From: Bacteroides sp.
GTDB taxonomy: Bacteria; Bacteroidota; Bacteroidia; Bacteroidales; Bacteroidaceae
Direction: 5' to 3'
Assembly (NCBI GenBank): GCA_021204375.1
Contig: JAJPZL010000191.1
Coordinates: forward strand, 1 to 9,259
DNA: 9,259 bases
Position numbers and translations under genes: made by a program. Positions 1-5,820 of the stretch are shown here, piece after piece; the first letter of the stretch is position 1; the number at the start of each line of letters is the position of its first letter. The notes beneath the pieces were generated by a model. It made no database searches. It was not told the origin of the DNA and saw only the letters and a list, made by a program, of their open reading frames with translations.

Positions 1-7
1 GTTATAG

Positions 8-336
8 ATGATGAATGATATCTATATCCGCCAGGGAGACTCCTTTAAGCGTATCCCATGGGAAGATATCCTCTTTGTAGAAGCTATGCAAAACTATCTT
101 AAACTCTACCTGGCCGATAAAAATTATATTATTCATCAAACAATAACTTCCCTGGAAGATATGCTTCCACAGGACATTTTTTCAGAATACATAAATCTTA
201 TTTAGTGAATACCTCTTATATTGATACGATTTCCGGAGGACGACTTTTTATCAAAGGAAAGGAACTACCAGTTGCGAAGTTGTGAAGAGAAGAACTGCTT
301 ACTAAAGTTGTTCTCAATAAACTTATCAGTAAGTAA
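8..336 (+). pseudogene. LytTR response regulator, DNA-binding half (broken, 5' part off-window)
   Basis: This is the C-terminal LytTR DNA-binding domain of a LytR/AlgR-type two-component response regulator. The first frame reads NDIYIRQGDSFKRIPWEDIL, then FVEAMQNYLKLYL, and continues to DMLPQDIF before a spurious stop at 203-205. Immediately after a T6 run (177-182) the family signature resumes in another frame as RIHKSYLVNTSYIDTISG, then GRLFIKGKELPVAKL. One added T restores a continuous domain reading IFFRIHKSYLVN. This frame then meets TGA at 283-285, yet goes on with REELLTKVVLNKLISK to a TAA at 334-336, which looks like the true C-terminus. The phosphoacceptor receiver domain should lie upstream, outside the window, although a TAG at 5-7 directly precedes the first ATG in this frame. 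Two lesions in one domain suggest a pseudogene. The LytTR identity is secure; functional loss is inferred. Confidence 0.8.
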
Positions 337-355
337 ACTTTTAAGTTATCCTTAC
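329..355. terminator. Weak hairpin between convergent genes
   Basis: GTAAG (329-333) can pair with CTTAC (351-355). Inside this, AACT and AGTT can form a short second stem around TTTA. The hairpin sits in the 24-bp gap between the convergent ends of the repaired LytTR gene (336) and the repaired phosphoesterase gene (361), where a shared terminator would be expected. The stem is AT-rich, interrupted and lacks a long U-tract, so this is a positional suggestion only. Confidence 0.25.
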
Positions 356-360
356 CTTTC

Positions 361-468
361 TTATGAGTCTTTCTGTAATGTGATCACCGTGATCTCCGGC
401 CACGCTCCGAACCGGAAGGGAATTCCTACAAATTCCAACCCTACGTTTACATACAAAGCCCGGTTTCC
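361..468 (-). pseudogene. Detached C-terminal tail of the metallophosphoesterase
   Basis: Directly downstream of the TAG, and in the same frame, the minus strand encodes GNRALYVNVGLEFVGIP, then FRFGAWPEITVITLQKDS and TAA (363-361). This resembles the conserved C-terminus of this phosphoesterase family (pattern LYVN-GLG-GIP-R-GAWPEIT), which closes the beta-sandwich. It has no start of its own and would be made only by readthrough or suppression of the TAG. The single-base explanation is a Gln codon CAG changed to TAG, although another sense codon one base from TAG is possible. Confidence 0.75.
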
Positions 469-1521
469 CTAGTAATAGATCCCTCCCCACTCCGGATAAA
501 CCAATGAAGAAGGCGAGTAGCGTCCCAGAGCGATCTGCATAGCATGCGTATGCCCCGCTACCATCAGGTCAATATCACTATCAGGAAGTACTTCCCGGTG
601 CCAGTGGGTAGGGTTGTGGCTCATCAGTATCTTAAAGAGCCCGTCCGTACCTGTGAGGGCTTTAGGCAGGTCCGCATATTGGGAAAAGGGCGGTTCGCCA
701 TCGTTCTCAACCCCTATCAGGGCAATAGAGTCTCCTTTGCAGTATAGTATCTGACTCTCATTATTGAGCAATTTCCATCCCATACGAGCCTCCCTGCGCT
801 GTACATCCTGTATATTCTCAATCTCTTCCCTCTTGTTCTTCCAGCGGTAGTAAGGGCCGTAATCGTGGTTGCCCATTACGGAGTATACCCCCTCTTTAGC
901 CTCCATACCCGCCAGTATCTCTTCAAAACCATCCAGTTCAATAGCCTGATTGTTGACCAGGTCGCCCGCAAAAAGTATAATATCAGCCTTCTGCTCGTTC
1001 ACTAATTCTACAGCCCGTTCCATATCCCGTTTGTTATACCGCCAGCTTCCTGTATGGATATCAGCCAGTAGTACGATTTTATATCCATCAAATCTCTGCG
1101 GCAGCTTGGCAGAGCGGTACTCTACCTTTTTTACATCAAACCGGGTTTTTCCGATCAGCGTTCCATACGCTATGATCACCGCTACACAGGCTCCCAACAA
1201 TATTCCCACAAAGTGGAAAGGAGTAGCCGATACCCCTATGTATGTAAAAGGAAGCCCGATCACCGAGAAGATAAAAAAGATCAGCTTGGGCAACGTAAGA
1301 AAAAAGTAGAGCATCATAAACCAGCCGAAGAGCTGCGGATTACTGCTGCCCCGTCCGGCCCATAATAAATAGACCAGCCCCCCTGTCAGTAGCAGGGTAG
1401 GGATAAAAAAGGCAACCTTCAGTGACGGACTTATCTCCGGACGGGCCACGAACATCTTATAAATGTAGGTATCCGGTACAAGGATAGCCAGTATCAGGAT
1501 GATAATTAATTTTTGACTCAT
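469..1521 (-). CDS. Membrane-anchored metallophosphoesterase, C-terminus cut by in-frame TAG
   Basis: This is a calcineurin-like metallophosphoesterase of the YkuE/YaeI-like membrane group, which hydrolyses phosphoesters with a two-metal centre; its substrate is unknown. The N-terminal third holds about four membrane helices (roughly residues 5-21, 36-55, 66-90 and 101-121). The catalytic domain follows with every metal motif present: D154-I-H156, GDLVN at 186-190, GNHD at 217-220, H302 in SHNPTHW, and GHTH at 323-326. The 350-residue frame stops at TAG (471-469) right after WGGIYY. The same frame continues for 35 codons with family-like sequence to a TAA at 361, so the ancestral product was probably 386 residues. 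The ATG at 1521 overlaps the TGA of the repaired upstream membrane-protein gene (ATGA), indicating translational coupling at the end of the operon. The active site is complete, but the missing terminal strands probably destabilise the fold, so the gene may be dead or weakly active. Confidence 0.85.
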   Translation of the reverse strand: MSQKLIIILILAILVPDTYIYKMFVARPEISPSLKVAFFIPTLLLTGGLVYLLWAGRGSSNPQLFGWFMMLYFFLTLPKLIFFIFSVIGLPFTYIGVSATPFHFVGILLGACVAVIIAYGTLIGKTRFDVKKVEYRSAKLPQRFDGYKIVLLADIHTGSWRYNKRDMERAVELVNEQKADIILFAGDLVNNQAIELDGFEEILAGMEAKEGVYSVMGNHDYGPYYRWKNKREEIENIQDVQRREARMGWKLLNNESQILYCKGDSIALIGVENDGEPPFSQYADLPKALTGTDGLFKILMSHNPTHWHREVLPDSDIDLMVAGHTHAMQIALGRYSPSSLVYPEWGGIYY

Positions 1522-2119
1522 AACTTTTTCAGTTCGTTAAGTTCAGACAGGTTCCTTTTAATAGCCAGGATCCTGTACAGGTAAAACCGGTTGGTTACCC
1601 GGTAAATAATTAAAAAAGAGCCCCCCACACCAGGAAAAAGGTCAACTGGGTAACCAGATCGTTCTCCCATACCCGGGTGAGAAAAAATTGAGAGACAGCT
1701 ATGATGATTAACAATCCCAGGGCCACCAGCCGTTCCTGGATGATCCAGTAATTATAAGTGTTGATGCGCCGGATAACCGTTGACAGAGGCATCCGGTCGA
1801 TCCGGGTCCTGCTCAGATAGTGAGTGGTATAAAGATCCCATAGAAAAACAGGGATCGTGATCAGGAAGATCACTCCGTAAAGCCACTTCATATCCCCCAG
1901 TCTCTCCTGGTTAATGATATAAATACCCAACAGGCTGATACCAACCAGCGAAAATAGGATCAGTACTATGTGGTATTTCCGGAGCTTCCGGATCCCGCTG
2001 TTTGCCGAAGAGCTCTTCCGGGCTATAAGTTCCCGGAGACTATCCGGGTCGATGATCTCTTTCTCCTGTAGGGTTTCCTCCCAGCTTTCCCAGGCCTTTT
2101 CTAACTCATCCAGTTCCAT
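1518..2119 (-). pseudogene. Four-helix membrane protein next to sigma factor, frameshifted near C-terminus
   Basis: This is a small membrane protein without a named family that I can assign. The acidic N-terminus (MELDELEKAWESWEETLQ) is followed by four predicted helices at about residues 51-69, 80-97, 131-149 and 155-169 onward. As it stands the frame stops at residue 169 (TAA, 1612-1610) inside the last helix. Adding one T to the mRNA-sense T6 run (plus-strand A6, 1612-1617) continues it as LIIYRVTNRFYLYRILAIKR, then NLSELNELKKL, ending in a TGA (1520-1518) that overlaps the next gene's ATG. The repaired protein has 200 residues. Lying 33 bp downstream of an ECF sigma gene, with a soluble N-terminus and membrane helices, it may be the cognate anti-sigma or sigma-regulatory protein; that role is inferred from position. 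The first 169 residues could still be made, but with an incomplete fourth helix. Confidence 0.7.
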
Positions 2120-2152
2120 GGTTATTTCTATGTTTTATATCCGTTCCGGAGG

Positions 2153-2670
2153 TTACCGGTCTTCCTCTTTCATGCGTCTCATCTTCTCTTTGATCCGGGC
2201 CAGCCGGGTAGCCACATTGGTCAGGCTCAGTCCGGTGATCTCTGCAATCTCCTCGTACGATCTCTTCTCTAAATAGAGTAGGATGATCGATTTCTCCAAC
2301 TGTCCCAACCGGCTGATGATGCGGTACATCTCTGCCAGCATCCGGTTCAGCGGGTCGTCCTCTTCGCGCAGACTCTCCGTTTCGGCAGAGAGCCTGACAA
2401 ACTCCGGTATATTTTCTCTTTGCGGATAAAAGTGATACAGGTATTCAGGGCAATGCTGTAGATCCAGGTCGAAATTTTACTATCTCCCCTGAATGCCGGC
2501 CATGCTTTCCAGATATTGAGCACCACTTCCTGATAAAGGTCTGCCAGTGGTACCCCGGACGTAGCATAGAGGTAACACACTTTGTAAATGACCCTTTCAT
2601 ACTCCTTAACGGCTGACAGGAATTCTTGTTCGGTGGTCTCCTCTCTTTTTCCGGAATTCATCTTTACCAT
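2153..2670 (-). pseudogene. ECF-type RNA polymerase sigma factor, split by frameshift
   Basis: This is an extracytoplasmic-function sigma-70 factor in two frames. The first piece (2670-2347, 107 codons) carries region 2, with VIYKVCYLYATSG, ADLYQEVVLNIWKAWPAFRG and STWIYSIALNTCITFIRKEK, then turns into non-family sequence (SGSLPKRRVCAKRTTR). The second piece resumes in another frame as NIPEFVRLSAETESLREEDD and PLNRMLAEMYRI. It then gives region 4, with SIILLYLEKRSYEEIAEITG and the helix-turn-helix LSLTNVATRLARIKEKMRR. One extra A in the mRNA-sense A4 run (plus-strand T4, 2412-2415) joins them as RKEKNIPEFV, giving 172 residues, a normal ECF length. The start is ATG 2670, with ATG 2661 possible. 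The gene lies 31 bp after the MetH-activation gene and 33 bp before the membrane protein. Without the join, regions 2 and 4 are separate and a working sigma factor is unlikely. Family identity is secure. Confidence 0.85.
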
Positions 2671-2701
2671 TGCACTGTTAGTCGCGCCGGCAGCCCGGAA
2701 A

Positions 2702-3586
2702 TCACAGGTTGGCAGCTAAAAATTTTCGCATCTCTTCTATGGGGATTTCCCTGCGCTGTGCATAGTTTGCCAGCTGATCCTCCCCGATCTTTCCCACTGA
2801 AAAGTAACGGGCGCGAGGATGGGCCAGCATAAGGCCGCTGACCGAAGCGTGCGGATGCATCGCTCCGTTACCGGTAAGCGTAATGCCGATCTGCTTCATA
2901 TCCAATAGCCGGTCGATCATAAAATTGATGGATTGGTCGGGTAGGGAAGGGTAGCCCACGGCCGGGCGTATTCCCTGGAATTTTTCTATATGTAATTTTT
3001 TGATAGTCAGGTTCTCATCCGGTGCATATCCCCACACCTCTTTCCGTACATACTGGTGCATCCGCTCTACGGCAGCTTCGGCCAGCCGGTCCGAAAGAGT
3101 CTGTATCAATAGTTTTTTATAGGGATCGTTCTCATATAATTTTTCGGTCTCTTTATCCATCGAAGCGGCAAAAAGTCCTACCGTATCTTTGATACCGGTA
3201 GAAAGGGGCCGTACAAAATCACTCAGGCAGAGAAGCGGTTCCCCCTCTTTTTGGCAGGTTTGCTGGCGAAGCAAGGGAAAAGTCACTCCATCCAGTATCA
3301 GGTTATCTCCGTTCGCATTCGCCTCACACAGGCGGAAGATCACCTGCACCTGGTGATCCTTATCTAACAGATTGAGCATCCGGCCTGCTTCCTTGTGAAG
3401 CTGCATCGCTTCGCTTGCCTTACCCCGCTCTTCCTGTGGAAATTCAGTCAGCCACAAGGCTCGGCATACATCGCAACCATGTATATCTGCAATGACAGCA
3501 AAGCGGGGCTGAAAGCCCCAGGTATGAAAAAAGTAGATCCAGTTAATATAGTCTGTTAACTGGTGAATAGAGTAAGATAATATCAT
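2702..3586 (-). CDS. Stand-alone B12-dependent methionine synthase activation protein
   Basis: This cytoplasmic protein of 294 residues corresponds to the C-terminal AdoMet-binding activation domain of cobalamin-dependent methionine synthase (MetH). In the family, this domain helps reductive methylation of oxidised cob(II)alamin back to methylcobalamin, using S-adenosylmethionine and an electron donor. Visible family features are INWIYFFHTW near residues 14-23, the LLRQQT stretch (105-110), LSDFVRPLSTG (121-131) with the AdoMet-contacting Asp, SDRLAEAAVERMHQY (165-179), and the signature RPAVGYPSLPD (207-217). Near the end come HPHASVSG and YFSVGKIG. It is complete from ATG 3586 to TGA and shows no attached B12, folate or homocysteine domain, so it must act on a MetH encoded elsewhere. 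It follows pyrC by 23 bp and precedes the sigma gene by 31 bp, consistent with a shared transcript. No cobalamin riboswitch was seen upstream. Confidence 0.92.
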   Translation of the reverse strand: MILSYSIHQLTDYINWIYFFHTWGFQPRFAVIADIHGCDVCRALWLTEFPQEERGKASEAMQLHKEAGRMLNLLDKDHQVQVIFRLCEANANGDNLILDGVTFPLLRQQTCQKEGEPLLCLSDFVRPLSTGIKDTVGLFAASMDKETEKLYENDPYKKLLIQTLSDRLAEAAVERMHQYVRKEVWGYAPDENLTIKKLHIEKFQGIRPAVGYPSLPDQSINFMIDRLLDMKQIGITLTGNGAMHPHASVSGLMLAHPRARYFSVGKIGEDQLANYAQRREIPIEEMRKFLAANL

Positions 3587-3609
3587 GATCAGAAATAATG
3601 GATAAAAAG

Positions 3610-4950
3610 TTACCGGTCGAAACTCAGTGGTTGGCCCCGGTAGGCAGTATCAATAGCTCCCTCGTTATAGACTAGCGAGCCGTTCACCCATGTTTTATTC
3701 ACTTTCCAGTGGAACGTTTCTCCCTCCAGCGGGCTCCATCCGCATTTACTCAGGATATCCCCGGCAGTAAGTTCCCATCCCATATTCGGTGAAACGATCA
3801 CTACATCCGCATCCCATCCCCTGCGAAGGAAACCCTTCTTCCGGATACCAAAAAGCCGGGCCGGGTTATGGCACATCTTTTCCACTACATTTTCTAAAGA
3901 ACTGATTCCCCGGGATGCTAGTTCCAGCATACTTAGCAGTGAGAACTGGATCATTGGCATACCCGAAACCGCTTTCAGGGCACCTCCCTCTTTCTCGCTG
4001 AGCAGGTGGGGAGCATGGTCGGTTGCCACTACATCGATCAGATCCGTAGGAAGAGCCTGCCACAGCGCCTCCCGGTTGGGTGCACTCTTTACAGCCGGAT
4101 TGCACTTGATGCGTGCCCCATACTTCTCATAATCATAGCTGGTAAATACTAAGTGCGGGATACACACCTCCGCTGTTATTTTTTTATCCCCTATGGGTTT
4201 ATCTTCCAGTAGTTCCAGCTCCTTACCGGTGGTTATATGGAGCAGGTGCAGACGGGATCCCGTCTCTTTAGCCAGTTCTACCGCCACCTTAGACGACTCG
4301 TAACACGCCTCTACACTGCGGATGCGCGGATGCATCGCCACCGGCATATTTTCTCCGTAGAGGTTTTTCAGGTAAGCTGTATTTTCATCAATAATATACT
4401 GGTTCTCACAATGTACGGCAATAATATGGTTACTCTTTTCAAAGATCCGCAGCAGGCTCTCCCGGTTATCCACCAGCATATTTCCCGTGCTCGATCCCAT
4501 AAAAAGTTTTACCCCGCATACCTTTTCCCTCTCCAGTTCAGGCAGCAGTTCATAATTATTGTTGGTCGCTCCGAAGTAAAAAGAGTAGTTGATCAGTGAT
4601 TTTCCGGCCGCCTCCCTGAATTTATCCTTCAGTGCTTCCAGGGTAGTTGTCTGCGGATCGGTATTGGGCATATCCATAAAAGAAGTTACCCCACCCGCTA
4701 CAGCCGCCTGGCTCTCCGTATGCATATCTGCCTTGTAAGTAAGGCCCGGGTCGCGGAAGTGTACATGGTCGTCGATCACACCCGGCAGGATATATCCGCC
4801 GCAGGCGTTTATCTCTTCCTCACAGGGAGCTGCGGGAATTTCTCCCTCCTGTAAAACCTCTGCGATCTTCTCTCCCTCTATCACTAAAGAACCCCGGAAG
4901 GTCTCTCCTTCGTTTACTAGCGTACCGCCTTTTATCCAGATACGTTTCAT
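3610..4950 (-). CDS. pyrC: Dihydroorotase (class I)
   Basis: This amidohydrolase of 446 residues probably catalyses reversible cyclisation of carbamoyl-aspartate to dihydroorotate, the third step of pyrimidine synthesis, in the cytoplasm. Metal-binding residues are visible in order: H62-x-H64 in DDHVHFRDPG, K148 in GVKLFMGSSTGNML (the position of the carboxylated lysine in related enzymes), H180 in AVHCENQ, H238 in LLHITTGKE, and D311 in VVATDHAPH. KCNPAVKSAPNREALW (282-297) is a family substrate-loop pattern. The length fits the larger class I enzymes rather than the shorter E. coli type. The ATG at 4950 overlaps the TGA of the upstream glycosyltransferase gene (ATGA), implying coupled translation. 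Allantoinase and dihydropyrimidinase belong to the same superfamily; the overall motif set and absence of purine- or pyrimidine-degradation neighbours favour dihydroorotase. Confidence 0.93.
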   Translation of the reverse strand: MKRIWIKGGTLVNEGETFRGSLVIEGEKIAEVLQEGEIPAAPCEEEINACGGYILPGVIDDHVHFRDPGLTYKADMHTESQAAVAGGVTSFMDMPNTDPQTTTLEALKDKFREAAGKSLINYSFYFGATNNNYELLPELEREKVCGVKLFMGSSTGNMLVDNRESLLRIFEKSNHIIAVHCENQYIIDENTAYLKNLYGENMPVAMHPRIRSVEACYESSKVAVELAKETGSRLHLLHITTGKELELLEDKPIGDKKITAEVCIPHLVFTSYDYEKYGARIKCNPAVKSAPNREALWQALPTDLIDVVATDHAPHLLSEKEGGALKAVSGMPMIQFSLLSMLELASRGISSLENVVEKMCHNPARLFGIRKKGFLRRGWDADVVIVSPNMGWELTAGDILSKCGWSPLEGETFHWKVNKTWVNGSLVYNEGAIDTAYRGQPLSFDR

Positions 4951-5690
4951 ACTTTCTGAGGATATTTATGGAACCAGCTATATAGTTTCAGTTTGATCAC
5001 ACCAAAAACAGCTTCACCGAAAATGGAGCTGTTCATCTTTGAAGTACCCAGCTCCCGGTTGATAAAGATAACAGGTACCTCTACTATTTTAAATTCGCAC
5101 TTATAGGCGGTAAATTTCATCTCTATCTGGAAAGCATACCCTTTAAAACGGATATTATCCAGGTCGATGTTTTCCAGTACCTGCCGGCGGTAGCATTTAA
5201 AACCGGCAGTCGTATCGTGCACAGGCAACCCCGTAATGATCCGTACATACTTGGAAGCAAAATAAGACATCAACACCCTTCCCATAGGCCAGTTCACTAC
5301 ATTCACCCCGCTTACATACCGCGAACCGATGGCTACATCTCCTCCATCCTCCGCACACGCTTTGTAAAGGCGGGGCAGATCTTCCGGATTGTGCGAAAAA
5401 TCGGCATCCATCTCAAAGATATACGCATAACTCCTTTCCAGCGCCCATTTAAAACCGGCAATATAAGCAGTGCCCAGTCCCAGTTTTCCGGTTCTTTCTA
5501 TCAGGAAAAGCTGCTCCGGAAACTCCTGCTGGAGCTCTTTGACAATAGAGGCTGTACCGTCGGGCGAGCCGTCATCAATAATAAGGAGGTGGAATACCTT
5601 TTCAAGACCGAGAACAGTCCGGACTATCTTTTCGATATTTTCACGTTCGTTGTATGTAGGAATAATTACAATGCTGTCCGAATTACACAT
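4947..5690 (-). CDS. Polyprenol-phosphate mannosyltransferase-like family 2 glycosyltransferase (Dpm1-like)
   Basis: This GT-A fold glycosyltransferase of 247 residues most resembles dolichyl/polyprenyl-phosphate mannose synthases, which move a sugar from a nucleotide donor to a membrane lipid phosphate. Motifs are IIPTYNERENI (9-19), IDDGSPDGT (38-46), the metal/nucleotide DxD in EMDADFSHNPEDL (D95, D97), GSRYVSG (122-128) and HDTTAGFKCYRR (158-169). It lacks the C-terminal membrane helices of long Dpm1/GtrB-type enzymes, so it should act at the inner face of the membrane. The frame extends upstream to a TTG at 5720, but the ATG at 5690 is chosen because it starts just before the conserved SDSIVIIPTYNE and leaves room for a 5' leader after the promoter at 5718-5749. 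It is the first gene of the minus-strand operon. The exact sugar and lipid are not shown by the sequence. Confidence 0.9.
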   Translation of the reverse strand: MCNSDSIVIIPTYNERENIEKIVRTVLGLEKVFHLLIIDDGSPDGTASIVKELQQEFPEQLFLIERTGKLGLGTAYIAGFKWALERSYAYIFEMDADFSHNPEDLPRLYKACAEDGGDVAIGSRYVSGVNVVNWPMGRVLMSYFASKYVRIITGLPVHDTTAGFKCYRRQVLENIDLDNIRFKGYAFQIEMKFTAYKCEFKIVEVPVIFINRELGTSKMNSSIFGEAVFGVIKLKLYSWFHKYPQKV

Positions 5691-5717
5691 AAGAGAGTAT
5701 AATCTTAGTTTGTTAAG

Positions 5718-5749
5718 CAAATGTAATGTTTTTATTGTTACTTACCTAA
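5718..5749 (-). promoter_or_regulatory. Bacteroidota-type promoter for the minus-strand operon
   Basis: On the minus strand TACATTTG (5725-5718) matches the Bacteroidota -7 consensus TAnnTTTG exactly. Twenty bases upstream lies TTAG (5749-5746), one mismatch from the -33 TTTG element. Transcription would begin near 5711-5713, leaving roughly 20 nt before the ATG at 5690. The leader is AT-rich and lacks a Shine-Dalgarno sequence, as is common in this phylum. The promoter would drive the glycosyltransferase, pyrC, the MetH-activation gene and probably the whole downstream series. Confidence 0.6.
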
Positions 5750-5754
5750 GAACG

Positions 5755-5784
5755 TTTAAAAAGTAAAGATAATTTAGTAATTTG
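5755..5784 (+). promoter_or_regulatory. mfd: Candidate promoter for mfd
   Basis: TTTA (5755-5758) lies 19 bases upstream of TAATTTG (5778-5784), which resembles the Bacteroidota -7 element with one base missing between TA and TTTG. It would start transcription around 5790, giving a leader of about 30 nt containing the small inverted repeat GGGTTTACCC (5796-5805). Both elements deviate from consensus. TTAGTTTG at 5705-5712 is an alternative -7 element. Confidence 0.3.
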
Positions 5785-5820
5785 TGCTCCCAAAAGGGTT
5801 TACCCATATTGAACGCATCT

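Noticed and set aside
221..472. An 83-codon open frame on the + strand
   Set aside because: It begins at TTG, overlaps the LytTR C-terminus in another frame and runs antisense to the phosphoesterase tail. Both overlapped frames look coding; this one does not.
1605..1620. Programmed -1 frameshifting on the mRNA T6 run of the membrane-protein gene
   Set aside because: The in-frame codons CUU UUU UAA do not form a proper X-XXY-YYZ heptamer, no downstream pseudoknot or strong stem was seen, and the sigma-factor site (GAG AAA AUA) does not allow clean re-pairing. Mutation or miscall is simpler.
5691..5720. Longer N-terminus of the glycosyltransferase from TTG 5720
   Set aside because: The ten extra residues are not family-like, the start is TTG, and it would overlap the best promoter -7 element. 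ATG 5690 fits better.
5796..5805. GGGTTTACCC inverted repeat in the mfd leader as an operator or riboswitch
   Set aside because: Four-base arms with a two-base centre occur easily by chance, and no larger structure surrounds it.
5782..5820. Longer N-terminus of Mfd from TTG 5782
   Set aside because: It starts at TTG inside the candidate -7 element and adds 13 residues with no family character. ATG 5821 gives the expected start.
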